A DNA stretch of 64,000 nt from CAYNSB01 sp964399625 (GCA_964399625.1 CAYNSB010000011.1:1-64000), one strand, 5' to 3'; numbered from the stretch's first letter, positions 32,573 through 40,927 are shown. Numbers and translations: made by a program. The notes: generated by a model not told the origin, from the letters alone.

Positions 32573-33280
32573 CTATTCCTCCGACACCGAATCATCCAAC
32601 CCAAGCTCCTTGAGCGCCGCACGGGTCACCCCGAACACAGCCACTTCGCCCGAACGGATCTCGACCCGTGAGGGGTCGAGCGTCAGCTTGGCCAATCGAG
32701 GCGGCTCGACGAGCTTCTGAGCGTCCTCCGCCTTGAGGATGCAGACATCCTCGCTGACCTCAACATCCTGCTCCGACAGGCTCTCGCCGGGCCGCTTCAG
32801 CAGATTCAGGGCGCCGCCAGACTTCCGCCTTGCGTACCCGAGGTCTCCCTTGGACACGCCATCTGCGATGGTCCGCTTGATCGAGTCCGGATTCGAGAGC
32901 CGAGGGAGCGTCGGCGAGGCAAAGAAGGCGTCTCGAACGTCCTTCGTCGCCCACTCGGTAAACGCCGGCGGCCAATAGCGGACGAGCTTGCTCGGTCCCA
33001 CGCCGTCTGACACCTCGTCGAGCTTGAGCAGTTCTCGCATGACGAGATCGGCGATGCGACCACCCTCAATCGAACTCGATGTAATTTGACCCAGATCGAT
33101 GACCTTGGACTTGTTGTCCTTGCCAAGAAGCATGACGTTGCGGTAGCTGCGGAAGAGAGCCTCCTTGAGGTCTCGGGCAGACTTCTTGACGTTCGACTCC
33201 AGCGCCTTCACCTGATCGTCGAGCCGCTTCTTCGCCTCGTCGTCGGCGTCAATGTCTTCCCAAGCGAGCAGATTTCCCAT
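32573..33280 (-). pseudogene. C-terminal remnant of a DUF499-type ATPase
   Basis: The 235 residues from MGNLLAWEDIDADDEAKKRL onward resemble the last quarter of large DUF499/AAA ATPases associated with defence islands. Recognisable parts are ARDLKEALFRSYRNVMLLG, KLVRYWPPAFTEWATKDVRD, AFFASPTLPRLSNPDSIKRT and IADGVSKGDLGYARR. Full-length members are around 1000 residues, so the ATPase part with its P-loop is missing. The frame upstream to 33448 has no family resemblance. It was probably truncated by a recombination event next to the dockerin gene. A short independently expressed protein cannot be excluded. Confidence 0.6.
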
Positions 33281-33499
33281 TGACCAAGTCCAATCGAGCA
33301 ACGAAGCCTCGAATCGAGATTCAGTCACCACCGACGGGCAGTTCACGGTGTGTTCGTCACTGCACGACTTTCCGCAGCGCTTCGATCGCCGACCTTCTTC
33401 AGCGGTTCGCGGTCCGTTCGCACACCAGAATTCACGAAAGCTATGCAACCACTCAATCCGAATCTCGGTATGCTTGTTCGAGCATCAAGGGGCCAACGC

Positions 33500-34633
33500 A
33501 TGGCAGTCCAGTCGCCGCGTCGTCTTGATCCGAGCACACCCACCGGGTCGCGTCCGCCACGAACGGCCCGGGCTTGGCTGTTTGCGGCGTTTGGCGTCGC
33601 GGCGCTGTCGGCTTCGGCGAGCTTTAGCCAGTGCATCACGTGCTACCCGAACTGCGACGGAAGCACGAATCCGCCGATTTTGACTGCCGCGGATAGCGTG
33701 TGCTTTCAAGCCAAGTTTACGGCAGGCGATCCTTACGCGAATTGCGACGGGAGCACTGGCACACCGATGCTGACCGCGTCGGACTTTATCTGCTTCCTGA
33801 ATCGATTCCGAGCCGGATGCCCGACGATGAGCATCGCGGCCTCTGGATCGTCGCTCGGTTCGATCGTGACGCTGACGATCACGAGTCAGCCGACGGGAGC
33901 TGCACCTTACCTCTTCGATGGGAACACGACGGCGACGTGGAAGGGGGCGTACACGCCGACGGGAGGCTCGCCGACAGCGCCGTTCACGGTGAGCTTCAGC
34001 GCCTCACAGATTCATGCGGTGAGCGCGACGCAGGCGCAGATCATTCTGGGAGATGGGACGTTCACGAACCGGCCGAACATCGAACAACTGGCCTCGCCGG
34101 GGACGCTGGATGGGCAGTTGATACTGAACTTCACGGGCGGGCTGACGCACTATCAATGCACGAGCTTCCAGGTGGTTGGTGATGCCGGATCACTGCGCTC
34201 CGTGAGCTACGCGACACTGCCCACTCTTGCGGGATCTGCGAGTGTGGGTGCCCCAATCGCGAACATTCCTCTGTTCGTGGTTTCCTCGCTCCCATCTGGA
34301 ACGCAGATTGCGGAATCTGTGTTGACAAGCGCTGTTGGTCATCACGTCGCGGCCATTGTCAATGTTGACTCAAACACGTTAACCTCATCAAGCGCTCCAC
34401 CGACCATCAGTGTTTCGCTGGTAACGTTTGACTCTTCGGGACAGGAGATCGATAGACGATCGTCCGTGATACTGACTAAGTGGGGCTCCACGCTTGTCAA
34501 CGGTAAGATCAGCTATGTCAACAACCTGTTGACCCCGATCATTATTACTGACGCCGCGCTGGTCCACGCATCGTACCCAAACACACTGGTGATCCGTGGA
34601 GCTGCGGGGGGGTATGTTTCCATAGTGCCGTGA
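33500..34633 (+). CDS. Exported protein with N-terminal GC-type dockerin (element cargo)
   Basis: 377 residues. The signal peptide ends in FAAFGVAALSASASFSQ. A two-repeat dockerin follows immediately (ITCYPNCDGSTNPPILTAAD, then DPYANCDGSTGTPMLTASDF, ending FRAGCP). The first repeat is degenerate (SVCFQAKFTAGD in place of DF-x-CFL-x-x-FRAGD). About 270 residues of beta-rich unknown domain follow. In the other proteins of this window the dockerin is C-terminal, so the order is reversed here. ATG 33500 was chosen because it precedes the signal helix; earlier in-frame starts exist. The distal half drifts to lower GC, like the next two genes. Confidence 0.75.
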   Translation: MAVQSPRRLDPSTPTGSRPPRTARAWLFAAFGVAALSASASFSQCITCYPNCDGSTNPPILTAADSVCFQAKFTAGDPYANCDGSTGTPMLTASDFICFLNRFRAGCPTMSIAASGSSLGSIVTLTITSQPTGAAPYLFDGNTTATWKGAYTPTGGSPTAPFTVSFSASQIHAVSATQAQIILGDGTFTNRPNIEQLASPGTLDGQLILNFTGGLTHYQCTSFQVVGDAGSLRSVSYATLPTLAGSASVGAPIANIPLFVVSSLPSGTQIAESVLTSAVGHHVAAIVNVDSNTLTSSSAPPTISVSLVTFDSSGQEIDRRSSVILTKWGSTLVNGKISYVNNLLTPIIITDAALVHASYPNTLVIRGAAGGYVSIVP

Positions 34634-34669
34634 GTACGCGACACGTTTACGATTTCTTGGAACGAAACA

Positions 34670-35518
34670 ATGCCTCGCTTAGTACACGTTATGATAATGG
34701 GCCTTGTCCTGGCCTTGACTGGGTGTGCCACTTATCAAGGACATGTGATCGACCCTGGAACGAATCAAATACAACTACATGTTTATATTATGGTGCATTC
34801 GAATGATACTGTCGGATTTCGTAACAACGTCGGGTGCCGTCTTTCTGAAAACGAGGTCAACGCCGTTGTGAACAAGATGATTGATCATCAAGCAATATAT
34901 GGCACGGGCACCAAGTTTTTGTATGATGCAGCAACGGACCTGCAAATATTTTCTTGGAACTGGCAGGGGACTAGCCAGCATCGTTGGTTTGGACAGGACG
35001 TCATGGGCCTGGTGTTAGAGGCTGGGTATTGGGACCCAAATGCGATAAACATATATTTTGTAGGCTACGACACCGGAGACGCGCCACAATCTGTCGTTTA
35101 CGGTCTCACCACAGACCCGGCAGGCACGGGGCTTCCGATCACAGCCCCAATAATAGTGATTAACGATGGTGGTTACGTAAGCGGGGACGGGTTCGCAACA
35201 ATTGTGGGCAACTTCGAAGATAATCCCCAGCGACTTCTCGATGCCAACACGCTGTCGCACGAGATGGCGCACTACTTGGGGCGTTTTGCGAATCGGACAA
35301 TCCAGGATCGAAAATACGACTCCAACGAGCACGCGTTGTTGAATTTTGGCGATGGACGCCACGCATTGTTGAGAACTGGTGGTAGATATGATCAGAGCGT
35401 TTCGCCGCCGATATTTACTCCATATGACCTCAATATTCATGGAGATGAAACGAACCCGGGCAACGAGAAATATGAGATTCACAATCGAATCATGAACGGA
35501 CAATGGAATCAGCCATGA
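34670..35518 (+). CDS. Lipoprotein with HEMAH metallopeptidase motif
   Basis: 282 residues. A lipoprotein signal (MIMGLVLALTGC, lipid-modified Cys19) is followed by a domain with DANTLSHEMAHYLGRF. H197-E-x-x-H201 is the zincin signature, with NEH some 20 residues on as a possible third ligand. A membrane-attached zinc metallopeptidase acting outside the cytoplasm is likely. The DNA is AT-rich compared with both flanks (codons such as ATT, TAT, AAT, GAA dominate), which points to foreign origin. Its TGA overlaps the ATG of the next gene. Confidence 0.7.
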   Translation: MPRLVHVMIMGLVLALTGCATYQGHVIDPGTNQIQLHVYIMVHSNDTVGFRNNVGCRLSENEVNAVVNKMIDHQAIYGTGTKFLYDAATDLQIFSWNWQGTSQHRWFGQDVMGLVLEAGYWDPNAINIYFVGYDTGDAPQSVVYGLTTDPAGTGLPITAPIIVINDGGYVSGDGFATIVGNFEDNPQRLLDANTLSHEMAHYLGRFANRTIQDRKYDSNEHALLNFGDGRHALLRTGGRYDQSVSPPIFTPYDLNIHGDETNPGNEKYEIHNRIMNGQWNQP

Positions 35519-36642
35519 CAACATCCATCACCATTTGTGTTGTCGCATGCCTTGGCGCGTTAACAACACATCCATGCGCCGAAGCTCAAACGACAGCGGG
35601 GCCACCAGAAGGTGCTCCGCTTCGCGGTCCCGCATCCGCGCAGACTCGGGCGTCAAGGGCTATCTCGCAACTGCGAGCTTCGCTTGTACCTGGCAGCCCC
35701 GCCGCAGTTGACCAGATTTGTCGGCTACTGGCGGACCCAGACACGAGGGGAGAGGAGCGAGAGTTGCTCGTTCCGATGCTTCTGGACGTTGCAAAGGGCC
35801 GGGATGGCGTGGAGCGGATGATTGTCTGGTTGGATGAGTGGTTGATTAACCGACATGACGCAACGGCGCCACCGAGCTCGTCCGATATTGAAGCGTTGAT
35901 CGATGCATTGGCGTCGCAAGACCGCATCGTGTACGCAACTGCCAGTACGCGCGGGACAGTGATGGTGTTTCGAGAGATGGTGAAAACGGGAGGGGTCCAC
36001 GCTGGTTGGCTTCGACTCTATGGCGCAGCCGGCGCCAGCCACGCCAAGTCTGAAGCGGCTGTGAAAATAATTGTCGCAAGACCAAAGCAAGTAGTGTGGC
36101 CTCGTGAGTTGATCCTGTCACTCGACGATATCGCGTGTGCCAAACTCCGCGAGCTCACTCCGGTGGGCACACCACCATTCCTGTTTCATGTTGGTGCGGC
36201 ATCAGCGCTCGCAGATCTCGGGGACATACAACTGCCGGCGATGCTTGACCGCGCCGTTGCGCGAGGCGTTGGGGACCGACGCCAGGACGAGTTGGTGGAA
36301 GCATTCAAGCGCATGGTTATCGTGCAGCGCACGGAGGACGATCTTCTGCGCTGTATAGCGGAGGACGATCTGACCGCTCTCAATCAGGGGTTGCGGCTGT
36401 GGGCAATCGTTCGGGCGACGGAGCGAGGGATCGCGCCTGAGAGAATCGCCGACGCATTGGCAAGGTTCAAGGCAAATGTTGAGGCAGAGCTCTTCACTGA
36501 ACAGCCCAATTCTGTCCGGGCTCGTCAGGTGGTCCTGCGCGAAGTCAAGCGGCGGGCGATCTCCTTGGGGGTGCTTGAAGCGGATAGTTGGCAGGATGTG
36601 CAATTGACATCCAGTCTTGATGCCACTCCCCGAGCTCGATGA
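35515..36642 (+). CDS. Exported helical-repeat protein coupled to the metallopeptidase
   Basis: 375 residues. The signal peptide MTTSITICVVACLGALTTHP ends at CAEAQ. The rest is predominantly helical with regularly spaced Leu/Ala helices (AISQLRASLVPGSPAAVDQI, LFHVGAASALADLGDIQLPA), like HEAT-type scaffolds. No catalytic motif. Its ATGA overlap with the metallopeptidase gene implies coupled translation, so it may be a partner, inhibitor or substrate of that peptidase. The family is not recognised. Confidence 0.6.
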   Translation: MTTSITICVVACLGALTTHPCAEAQTTAGPPEGAPLRGPASAQTRASRAISQLRASLVPGSPAAVDQICRLLADPDTRGEERELLVPMLLDVAKGRDGVERMIVWLDEWLINRHDATAPPSSSDIEALIDALASQDRIVYATASTRGTVMVFREMVKTGGVHAGWLRLYGAAGASHAKSEAAVKIIVARPKQVVWPRELILSLDDIACAKLRELTPVGTPPFLFHVGAASALADLGDIQLPAMLDRAVARGVGDRRQDELVEAFKRMVIVQRTEDDLLRCIAEDDLTALNQGLRLWAIVRATERGIAPERIADALARFKANVEAELFTEQPNSVRARQVVLREVKRRAISLGVLEADSWQDVQLTSSLDATPRAR

Positions 36643-37343
36643 CATGATTCCGCGGCTGTGGGCGCTTCACACTCAACCATGTGCGCGCCGATGTCGACTA
36701 CAGTTTCCGAAGGACGATTTGTCTTTCGGGGTGCGACCGGATGTGCGCCTCTTGACGCCCCGTGTGGGAGGTCGCGGACGCCGCAGATATTGGTAGACCC
36801 GAGAACCCAGCGAGCCCAAGACGGCCTAGGAAAGACGGGCCGCTCGGCATTGCCCCACAGGATCGCTCATAGAGATCTCGACTGACTCCCTCGCGTACTG
36901 TCCGTTATTTTGCTGCACTAAGTGGGAGGGGAGAGGCGGTCGTTGTTTCTCAGGCTGGCTGGACACCAGCGCGCTGCCCGTGCCATCTGGATCCACGCGC
37001 GATGTAGACTCACCGTCGCGTTGGCCCAACGAGCGACATGGGACCAGAACCGACCGCCTTTTCTCGTTTGGGAATCCTCTTGCGCCCCGAAGGTCACCAG
37101 CCCGTGCTCTTGTCCAGGGGCGTGGGGTGCCACCGGCGCGGGTCGTGGATGGGCAGGGCGGAGGTGTCCATCGGCGAAAGTGGGGGGTCCTGGCGGAATG
37201 AAAGCCCCGGCGGGCCATGCTCGGACAGCGTCAGATGGCACGATACCCGGCAAGCGCAAAGCGATCCGAAGCCCCGCGCCTGCCAATGATTCTTCTCAGT
37301 TTACCGCATCAACCCATCGAGCTTTTCAGGATCACGCGAAGCG
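36643..37343. other. Non-coding gap of about 700 bp
   Basis: Between the helical-repeat gene and the AbiEii-like gene. Open frames on both strands are GC-biased shadows with Pro/Arg/Ser-rich translations and no start-site support. It may contain the toxin gene's promoter or a decayed gene. I see nothing certain. Confidence 0.4.
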
Positions 37344-38237
37344 GTGGCAGACTCCCGGCTCGAACGCATCAAGCTCCTGACCATCATCGCGCTGGTCTCC
37401 GACGATGCGCTGATGGACCGGATCGTGCTCAAGGGCGGCAACGCGCTGCGTCTGGTGCATGGGATGCACGCACGCCAATCGCTCGACCTGGACTTCTCGA
37501 TCGATGGCGATCTTGGCCCGATCGAAGAGACGCGGAACACGATGGCACGTCTTCTGTCTGAGGCGTTCCGCGGCGATGGCTTGGTGGTGTTCGACGTGAA
37601 GCTATCGGAGGCACCGCCGAATCTGACGCAGGACGCGATCGGCGGGTTCTGGGGCGGATACACGCTGGAGTTCAAGGTCCTGCCCGTCGCAGACTTCGAG
37701 CGGCTCTCCTCCGATCCCCAGCGTCGGCGTGCCCAGTCCCTGGAGCTTGGACCGGGCCAGCGGCGCGCGTTCACTGTGGATTTCAGCAAGCACGAGCACT
37801 GCGCCGGCAAGGTCGCGCACACGCTCGACGGGTACCGTGTCTACGTCTATTCGGGGCTCATGATCGCGTGCGAGAAGATCAGAGCGATCTGCCAACAAAT
37901 GCCCGAGTACCGGCTCAAGGTCATGAGCACCACGCAGCGGCCGCGCGCCAGGGACTTCTTCGACATTCACCGCCTCGTGGACGCCGGCCACGCCGACTTG
38001 TCCAGCGAGCGGGCCTGGTTGACCCTGAGTGCCATGTTCGCGGCGAAGCGCGTGCCTCTGCGTCTGCTGGGGGAGATCTCCGCGCGACGCGAGTTTCACC
38101 GCGAGAATTTCAGCGCCGTCCGAGACACGGTCGACCGCTCAATCAAGCTGGAACCGTTCGATTTCTACGTGGACTTCCTGGTCGACCGGCTCCGGCCTCT
38201 ACAACCCCGCTGGGAAGTGGACCCTCCAGCGGGGTGA
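37344..38237 (+). CDS. AbiEii/AbiGii-type nucleotidyltransferase toxin
   Basis: 297 residues of the DUF1814 nucleotidyltransferase family, the toxin of type IV AbiE systems. The core motif is VLKGGNALRLVHG followed by SLDLDFSID (G-[GS]...D-x-D). A conserved lysine lies in the VYVYSGLMIACEKIRAI region, and RPRARDFFDIHRLVD is the family's downstream signature. Homologues modify tRNA or another target and arrest growth during phage infection. The start is GTG 37344; the frame is open about 18 codons further. Instead of following the antitoxin in an operon, it converges with it and overlaps it by 39 bp. Confidence 0.8.
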   Translation: MADSRLERIKLLTIIALVSDDALMDRIVLKGGNALRLVHGMHARQSLDLDFSIDGDLGPIEETRNTMARLLSEAFRGDGLVVFDVKLSEAPPNLTQDAIGGFWGGYTLEFKVLPVADFERLSSDPQRRRAQSLELGPGQRRAFTVDFSKHEHCAGKVAHTLDGYRVYVYSGLMIACEKIRAICQQMPEYRLKVMSTTQRPRARDFFDIHRLVDAGHADLSSERAWLTLSAMFAAKRVPLRLLGEISARREFHRENFSAVRDTVDRSIKLEPFDFYVDFLVDRLRPLQPRWEVDPPAG

Positions 38238-39071
38238 GTACTCGGTCCGTTCCATCGCGTACGCGAGGTAGAAATCGAGCGTGAACGAACGGCTCTGGAA
38301 GAGGTCCAGGCGCGCGGGCTCGTAGGCTCCCGAGCGCTCCAGATAGAATCCGACGGCCTGCTCGTAGGGGTAGACGAAGGCCATCTTGGTGAGCGTCGCC
38401 GAGAGCTTGTTGAGCGAGACACGCGGCGCGGCTCGCCGGTACGCCTCAAGGACCTCGGCGACACCCCCGGCGTATTCGGGGCGGACGGTGATGTCGATCA
38501 GGGTCCGCTCGATGCCCGTGACGCTGATCGCACGGCCGAGGTCGTCCTTCGTCTCGATCACGCCGAGCCGCCCGGTGTGCTTGCCGTTGATGAGGCAGAG
38601 ACGGCGGGCGCCCAGGTCGCAGATGTTGGTGGTCCGGCGCTGCGGGCGGCGGAACGCGGCGTCGACGGTCTGCTGGGTCGGCGGAGACGAGGGTGGGGGG
38701 AGGGGACCCTGCTCATGGTTCGCGTAGATCGTCTCGGGCACCTGGTCGGTGAGCTCGTGGAGATGCATCGCGGTGTAGTGGCACAGATAGGCGCCGGGCT
38801 TGGCAGCGCAGGCCAGTTCGAGCTCCGACGCGGTCCCCCAGACGAAGAGCGTCTCGCGGCGGTGTGGGAGCTTGAGCACCACGCGCCGCATCTTCGTGGC
38901 CTCAAGGAGGTACCGGGTGAACGGGCCGATCGTGGTCGACCTCGCCAACCGCCAGAAGTCGCGGTTAGCGTTGAGCACACGCGCGATGTCCTTCTGCCGG
39001 AAGATGTGGTGGGGCACCTGGTCGAACGCCCGGACGATGTCGGGCTTGGCGATGGAGAGACGGGTGGTCAT
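38199..39071 (-). CDS. AbiEi-type antitoxin/transcription regulator
   Basis: 290 residues. The N-terminal winged-helix part (PHHIFRQKDIARVLNANRDF, WRLARSTTIGPFTRYLLEAT) is followed by the AbiEi antitoxin domain (FVWGTASELELACAAKPGAY, LCHYTAMHLHELTDQVPETI, ISVTGIERTLIDITVRPEYA). AbiEi proteins bind inverted repeats in their own promoter and neutralise AbiEii without direct contact. A 30-bp palindrome covers its promoter here. Confidence 0.8.
   Translation of the reverse strand: MTTRLSIAKPDIVRAFDQVPHHIFRQKDIARVLNANRDFWRLARSTTIGPFTRYLLEATKMRRVVLKLPHRRETLFVWGTASELELACAAKPGAYLCHYTAMHLHELTDQVPETIYANHEQGPLPPPSSPPTQQTVDAAFRRPQRRTTNICDLGARRLCLINGKHTGRLGVIETKDDLGRAISVTGIERTLIDITVRPEYAGGVAEVLEAYRRAAPRVSLNKLSATLTKMAFVYPYEQAVGFYLERSGAYEPARLDLFQSRSFTLDFYLAYAMERTEYSPRWRVHFPAGL
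38205..38234. terminator. Hairpin inside the convergent overlap of the AbiE pair
   Basis: A 9-bp perfect inverted repeat CCCCGCTGG / CCAGCGGGG (38205-38213, 38226-38234) around a 12-nt loop lies within both coding ends. It explains why both proteins end alike (PRWEVDPPAG and PRWRVHFPAGL). It could act as a two-way transcription barrier; there is no T-tract. Confidence 0.5.
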
Positions 39072-39075
39072 TGTG

Positions 39076-39113
39076 GTGTCATGAAGTATATATACTTCAT
39101 GACACTGTGTGAA
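39076..39113 (-). promoter_or_regulatory. Promoter of antitoxin gene inside a 30-bp perfect palindrome
   Basis: On the minus strand -35 TTCACA (39108-39113, five of six), a 17-bp spacer and -10 TATACT (39085-39090, five of six). The perfect palindrome at 39076-39105 (half-site GTGTCATGAAGTATA) covers the -10 and most of the spacer. It ends 4 bp before the ATG. Strong candidate for AbiEi autoregulation. Confidence 0.75.
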
Positions 39114-39187
39114 GAGGTGCGACTCTTAAAGATCCCGATTTGATGTACCCGGAGATAGCCTGGCCAGGTCCAAAATCAGTAATCGAA

Positions 39188-39215
39188 GTCTATGCTGTAT
39201 ATATACAGCATAGAC
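39188..39215. promoter_or_regulatory. Second perfect palindrome (28 bp)
   Basis: Half-site GTCTATGCTGTATA, with its complement following directly. It shares the ATG-x-x-GTATATATAC-x-x-CAT core with the palindrome at 39076-39105. No good promoter overlaps it. It could be a second operator site for the same regulator. Confidence 0.65.
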
Positions 39216-39426
39216 ATTTACAGATCAGCGTCCATTGGAGCGGCCCCGAAACCGACAATCCAGGCCTCCGTAGTAAGTGCTAGCAAATACTTGGGGTGTG
39301 GCTCTCCGGTGAGATTTTTTAGTGGAGGCCCCAGGTACGGAGAAGCACTTTCAGGGACGCCGGCGGCTCTTGCCGCACGGCAAGCTCACGGAAGTCGAAT
39401 TCGCACATGCCCGGAGGCAAATGCCC

Positions 39427-40092
39427 ATGAAGCCGAAGACGAAGCGGTCGAAGTTCGATGTCGTGATCGCCACGCGTATCGCGCCCGAGCCCAAGGCCTT
39501 TGACCAGCTCGATCTCCGCACGCAGGCGCTGCTCCTGCGTGTGAAATCGCAGCTGCGGGTGCTCGCCTGCGATCCCCGCGTCTCCAAGCACGGCAAGATC
39601 CGACGCGGCATCCGCCTGCTGGCGGCCCAGCTGCTCCGCGACGATCCGATCGCGCGGCAGCGGTTCGTCGATCTGGTCCTCGACACATTCGATGTCAAGA
39701 AGGGCGAGCTCGAGCCCGAGCGGATCCACGCGTTCATCAAGAGCCACCTCGGGCACGGTGATGTCGCCGCGCCCACCGTCCGCCGCCTGTACAGGCTCGC
39801 CAAGCGCGTCCTGCGCCTGAGCATCGATCCAAACGATCCTGACGGCAGACCATCGCCCCGCGGCACGCCCCGAAAGCCAGGCCGGCTCGGAGGGGGGGCG
39901 GCCGCGATAGACGCGGCGAGCTGCAAGAAAAAGCGATCCCAGGGGCAGGCCGTCAAGGCACCGGGTGATCGGAAAGCGGCGGAAGCACGGCCAAGGCGAC
40001 GAAAGCTTCTCCCGCTAGACAGGGCGCTGGACGACTTGTTCGAGGCGATTGCCCAGGCCCTCCTCAGCGCCAGACAGAACCGAAACCGCTAG
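39427..40092 (+). CDS. Hypothetical basic protein
   Basis: 221 residues, not recognised. The first 150 residues are helical (LDLRTQALLLRVKSQLRVLA, ARQRFVDLVLDTFDVKKGEL). The C-terminal part is Arg/Lys/Gly-rich. No signal peptide or membrane segment. GGAGG (39413-39417) lies 9 bp before ATG 39427, making this start better than ATG 39421. A strong terminator follows at 40151. The basic tail suggests nucleic-acid contact. Confidence 0.55.
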   Translation: MKPKTKRSKFDVVIATRIAPEPKAFDQLDLRTQALLLRVKSQLRVLACDPRVSKHGKIRRGIRLLAAQLLRDDPIARQRFVDLVLDTFDVKKGELEPERIHAFIKSHLGHGDVAAPTVRRLYRLAKRVLRLSIDPNDPDGRPSPRGTPRKPGRLGGGAAAIDAASCKKKRSQGQAVKAPGDRKAAEARPRRRKLLPLDRALDDLFEAIAQALLSARQNRNR

Positions 40093-40150
40093 CACATCCC
40101 AGGAAAGCCGAGGTCGCGCGGACGATCTCTCTTTCTTTTTTGACACGTTG

Positions 40151-40175
40151 AACCCGCTCACGTGAGCGGGTTTTT
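40151..40175 (+). terminator. Intrinsic terminator
   Basis: A perfect inverted repeat AACCCGCTCAC / GTGAGCGGGTT followed by TTT, 58 bp after the stop of the basic protein gene. Strong Rho-independent terminator. Confidence 0.88.
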
Positions 40176-40188
40176 CGCTTTTTTGGGC

Positions 40189-40212
40189 GGTGCCCTTGGT
40201 AGTGAGGGCACC
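40189..40212 (+). promoter_or_regulatory. Stem-loop in leader of the next gene
   Basis: A perfect 8-bp stem GGTGCCCT / AGGGCACC with an 8-nt loop, about 95 bp upstream of the GTG at 40307. No T-tract. Possible structured leader. Confidence 0.4.
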
Positions 40213-40306
40213 GGCGCTCGACCGGCGGCCCGAGATCGAAAGTCGTGGGAGGAGTTGCGGGCTGCATGTTGCGGCACGCGGCCTTCCCAGTCGAAGGGAT
40301 ATCGCC

Positions 40307-40894
40307 GTGAAAATTCGCGCGCTCGTTCTGGCCTCGGTCCTCTCGGTCACGTCGCTGGCGTCTGTCGCGCCTTACGCGGTGGCCCAGCCCGACAGCGTGG
40401 AGGCCAACAGCAAGGCGCTCGCCGATCGGATCGCGGCCCGCATGCCGCTTAAGTTCGACGGCGGCGGCCGTGTCGAGGTGGGGGGACGCAAGCGCTCCTT
40501 CTGGGGGAAGGCCAAGGGCCAGATGTCCGCCAACGGACGCGTGGACTTCATCCAGTCGATCGATTCGAAGGAGGCTCTCGCGGGCTTCACCGGGTACACG
40601 ATCCTCATCTTCCGCGACGGGCAGGGGAACATCATCTACATGCACCGCAGCCCCAGCCGTGGTGTGAATGGCACTGCGCTGCCAGGCCCGTCCGCGAAGC
40701 AGGACGCGTTCACGATCCAGGTCGGGCCCGAGATCGTTGCCCTCACCGCGCAGATCGATGTGCTCGCTATGCACGCCCCTCGCTCATGGCACGGGCAGGT
40801 TGCCGAGGCTCGTGAGGTCCTGGGCGCCGCGAACAAGCTCGCGGCCGACGCCGGTACGACCTGGGCCGCGGTCTCAGGCAAGCTCGGCAAGTAG
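40307..40894 (+). CDS. Exported hypothetical protein
   Basis: 195 residues from GTG 40307 (SD AAGGG 9 bp upstream). The signal peptide is IRALVLASVLSVTSLASVAP, ending AVAQ. The mature part is a small alpha/beta protein (ARMPLKFDGGGRVEVGG, GYTILIFRDGQGNIIYMHRS) of unknown family. The stop is followed by a 12-bp stem with a GAAA loop (40900-40927). The next gene is also exported, so both may act together in the periplasm. Confidence 0.6.
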   Translation: MKIRALVLASVLSVTSLASVAPYAVAQPDSVEANSKALADRIAARMPLKFDGGGRVEVGGRKRSFWGKAKGQMSANGRVDFIQSIDSKEALAGFTGYTILIFRDGQGNIIYMHRSPSRGVNGTALPGPSAKQDAFTIQVGPEIVALTAQIDVLAMHAPRSWHGQVAEAREVLGAANKLAADAGTTWAAVSGKLGK

Positions 40895-40899
40895 CGTCT

Positions 40900-40927
40900 C
40901 TCCCGGCGGCGGAAACGCCGCCGGGAG
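40900..40927 (+). terminator. 12-bp GAAA stem-loop
   Basis: Perfect stem CTCCCGGCGGCG / CGCCGCCGGGAG with a GAAA tetraloop, 5 bp after the stop codon. There is no T-tract, so it may be an mRNA-stabilising or Rho-assisted structure rather than a classic terminator. Confidence 0.55.

Larger units (their letters stand above)
39072..39426. other. Intergenic control region
   Basis: About 355 bp between the antitoxin gene (minus) and the next plus-strand gene. It contains the two palindromes, a small hairpin (AAGAG/CTCTT near 39111-39127) and a T6 tract at 39315-39320. No gene seen. Confidence 0.5.

Noticed and set aside
36826..37380. Several open frames on both strands in the 700-bp gap
   Set aside because: No start-site support, Pro/Arg-rich translations, mutual overlap; no recognisable domain.
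39076..39215. Palindrome pair as insertion sequence ends
   Set aside because: Only 82 bp lie between them, no transposase, no target duplication; regulatory function fits better.
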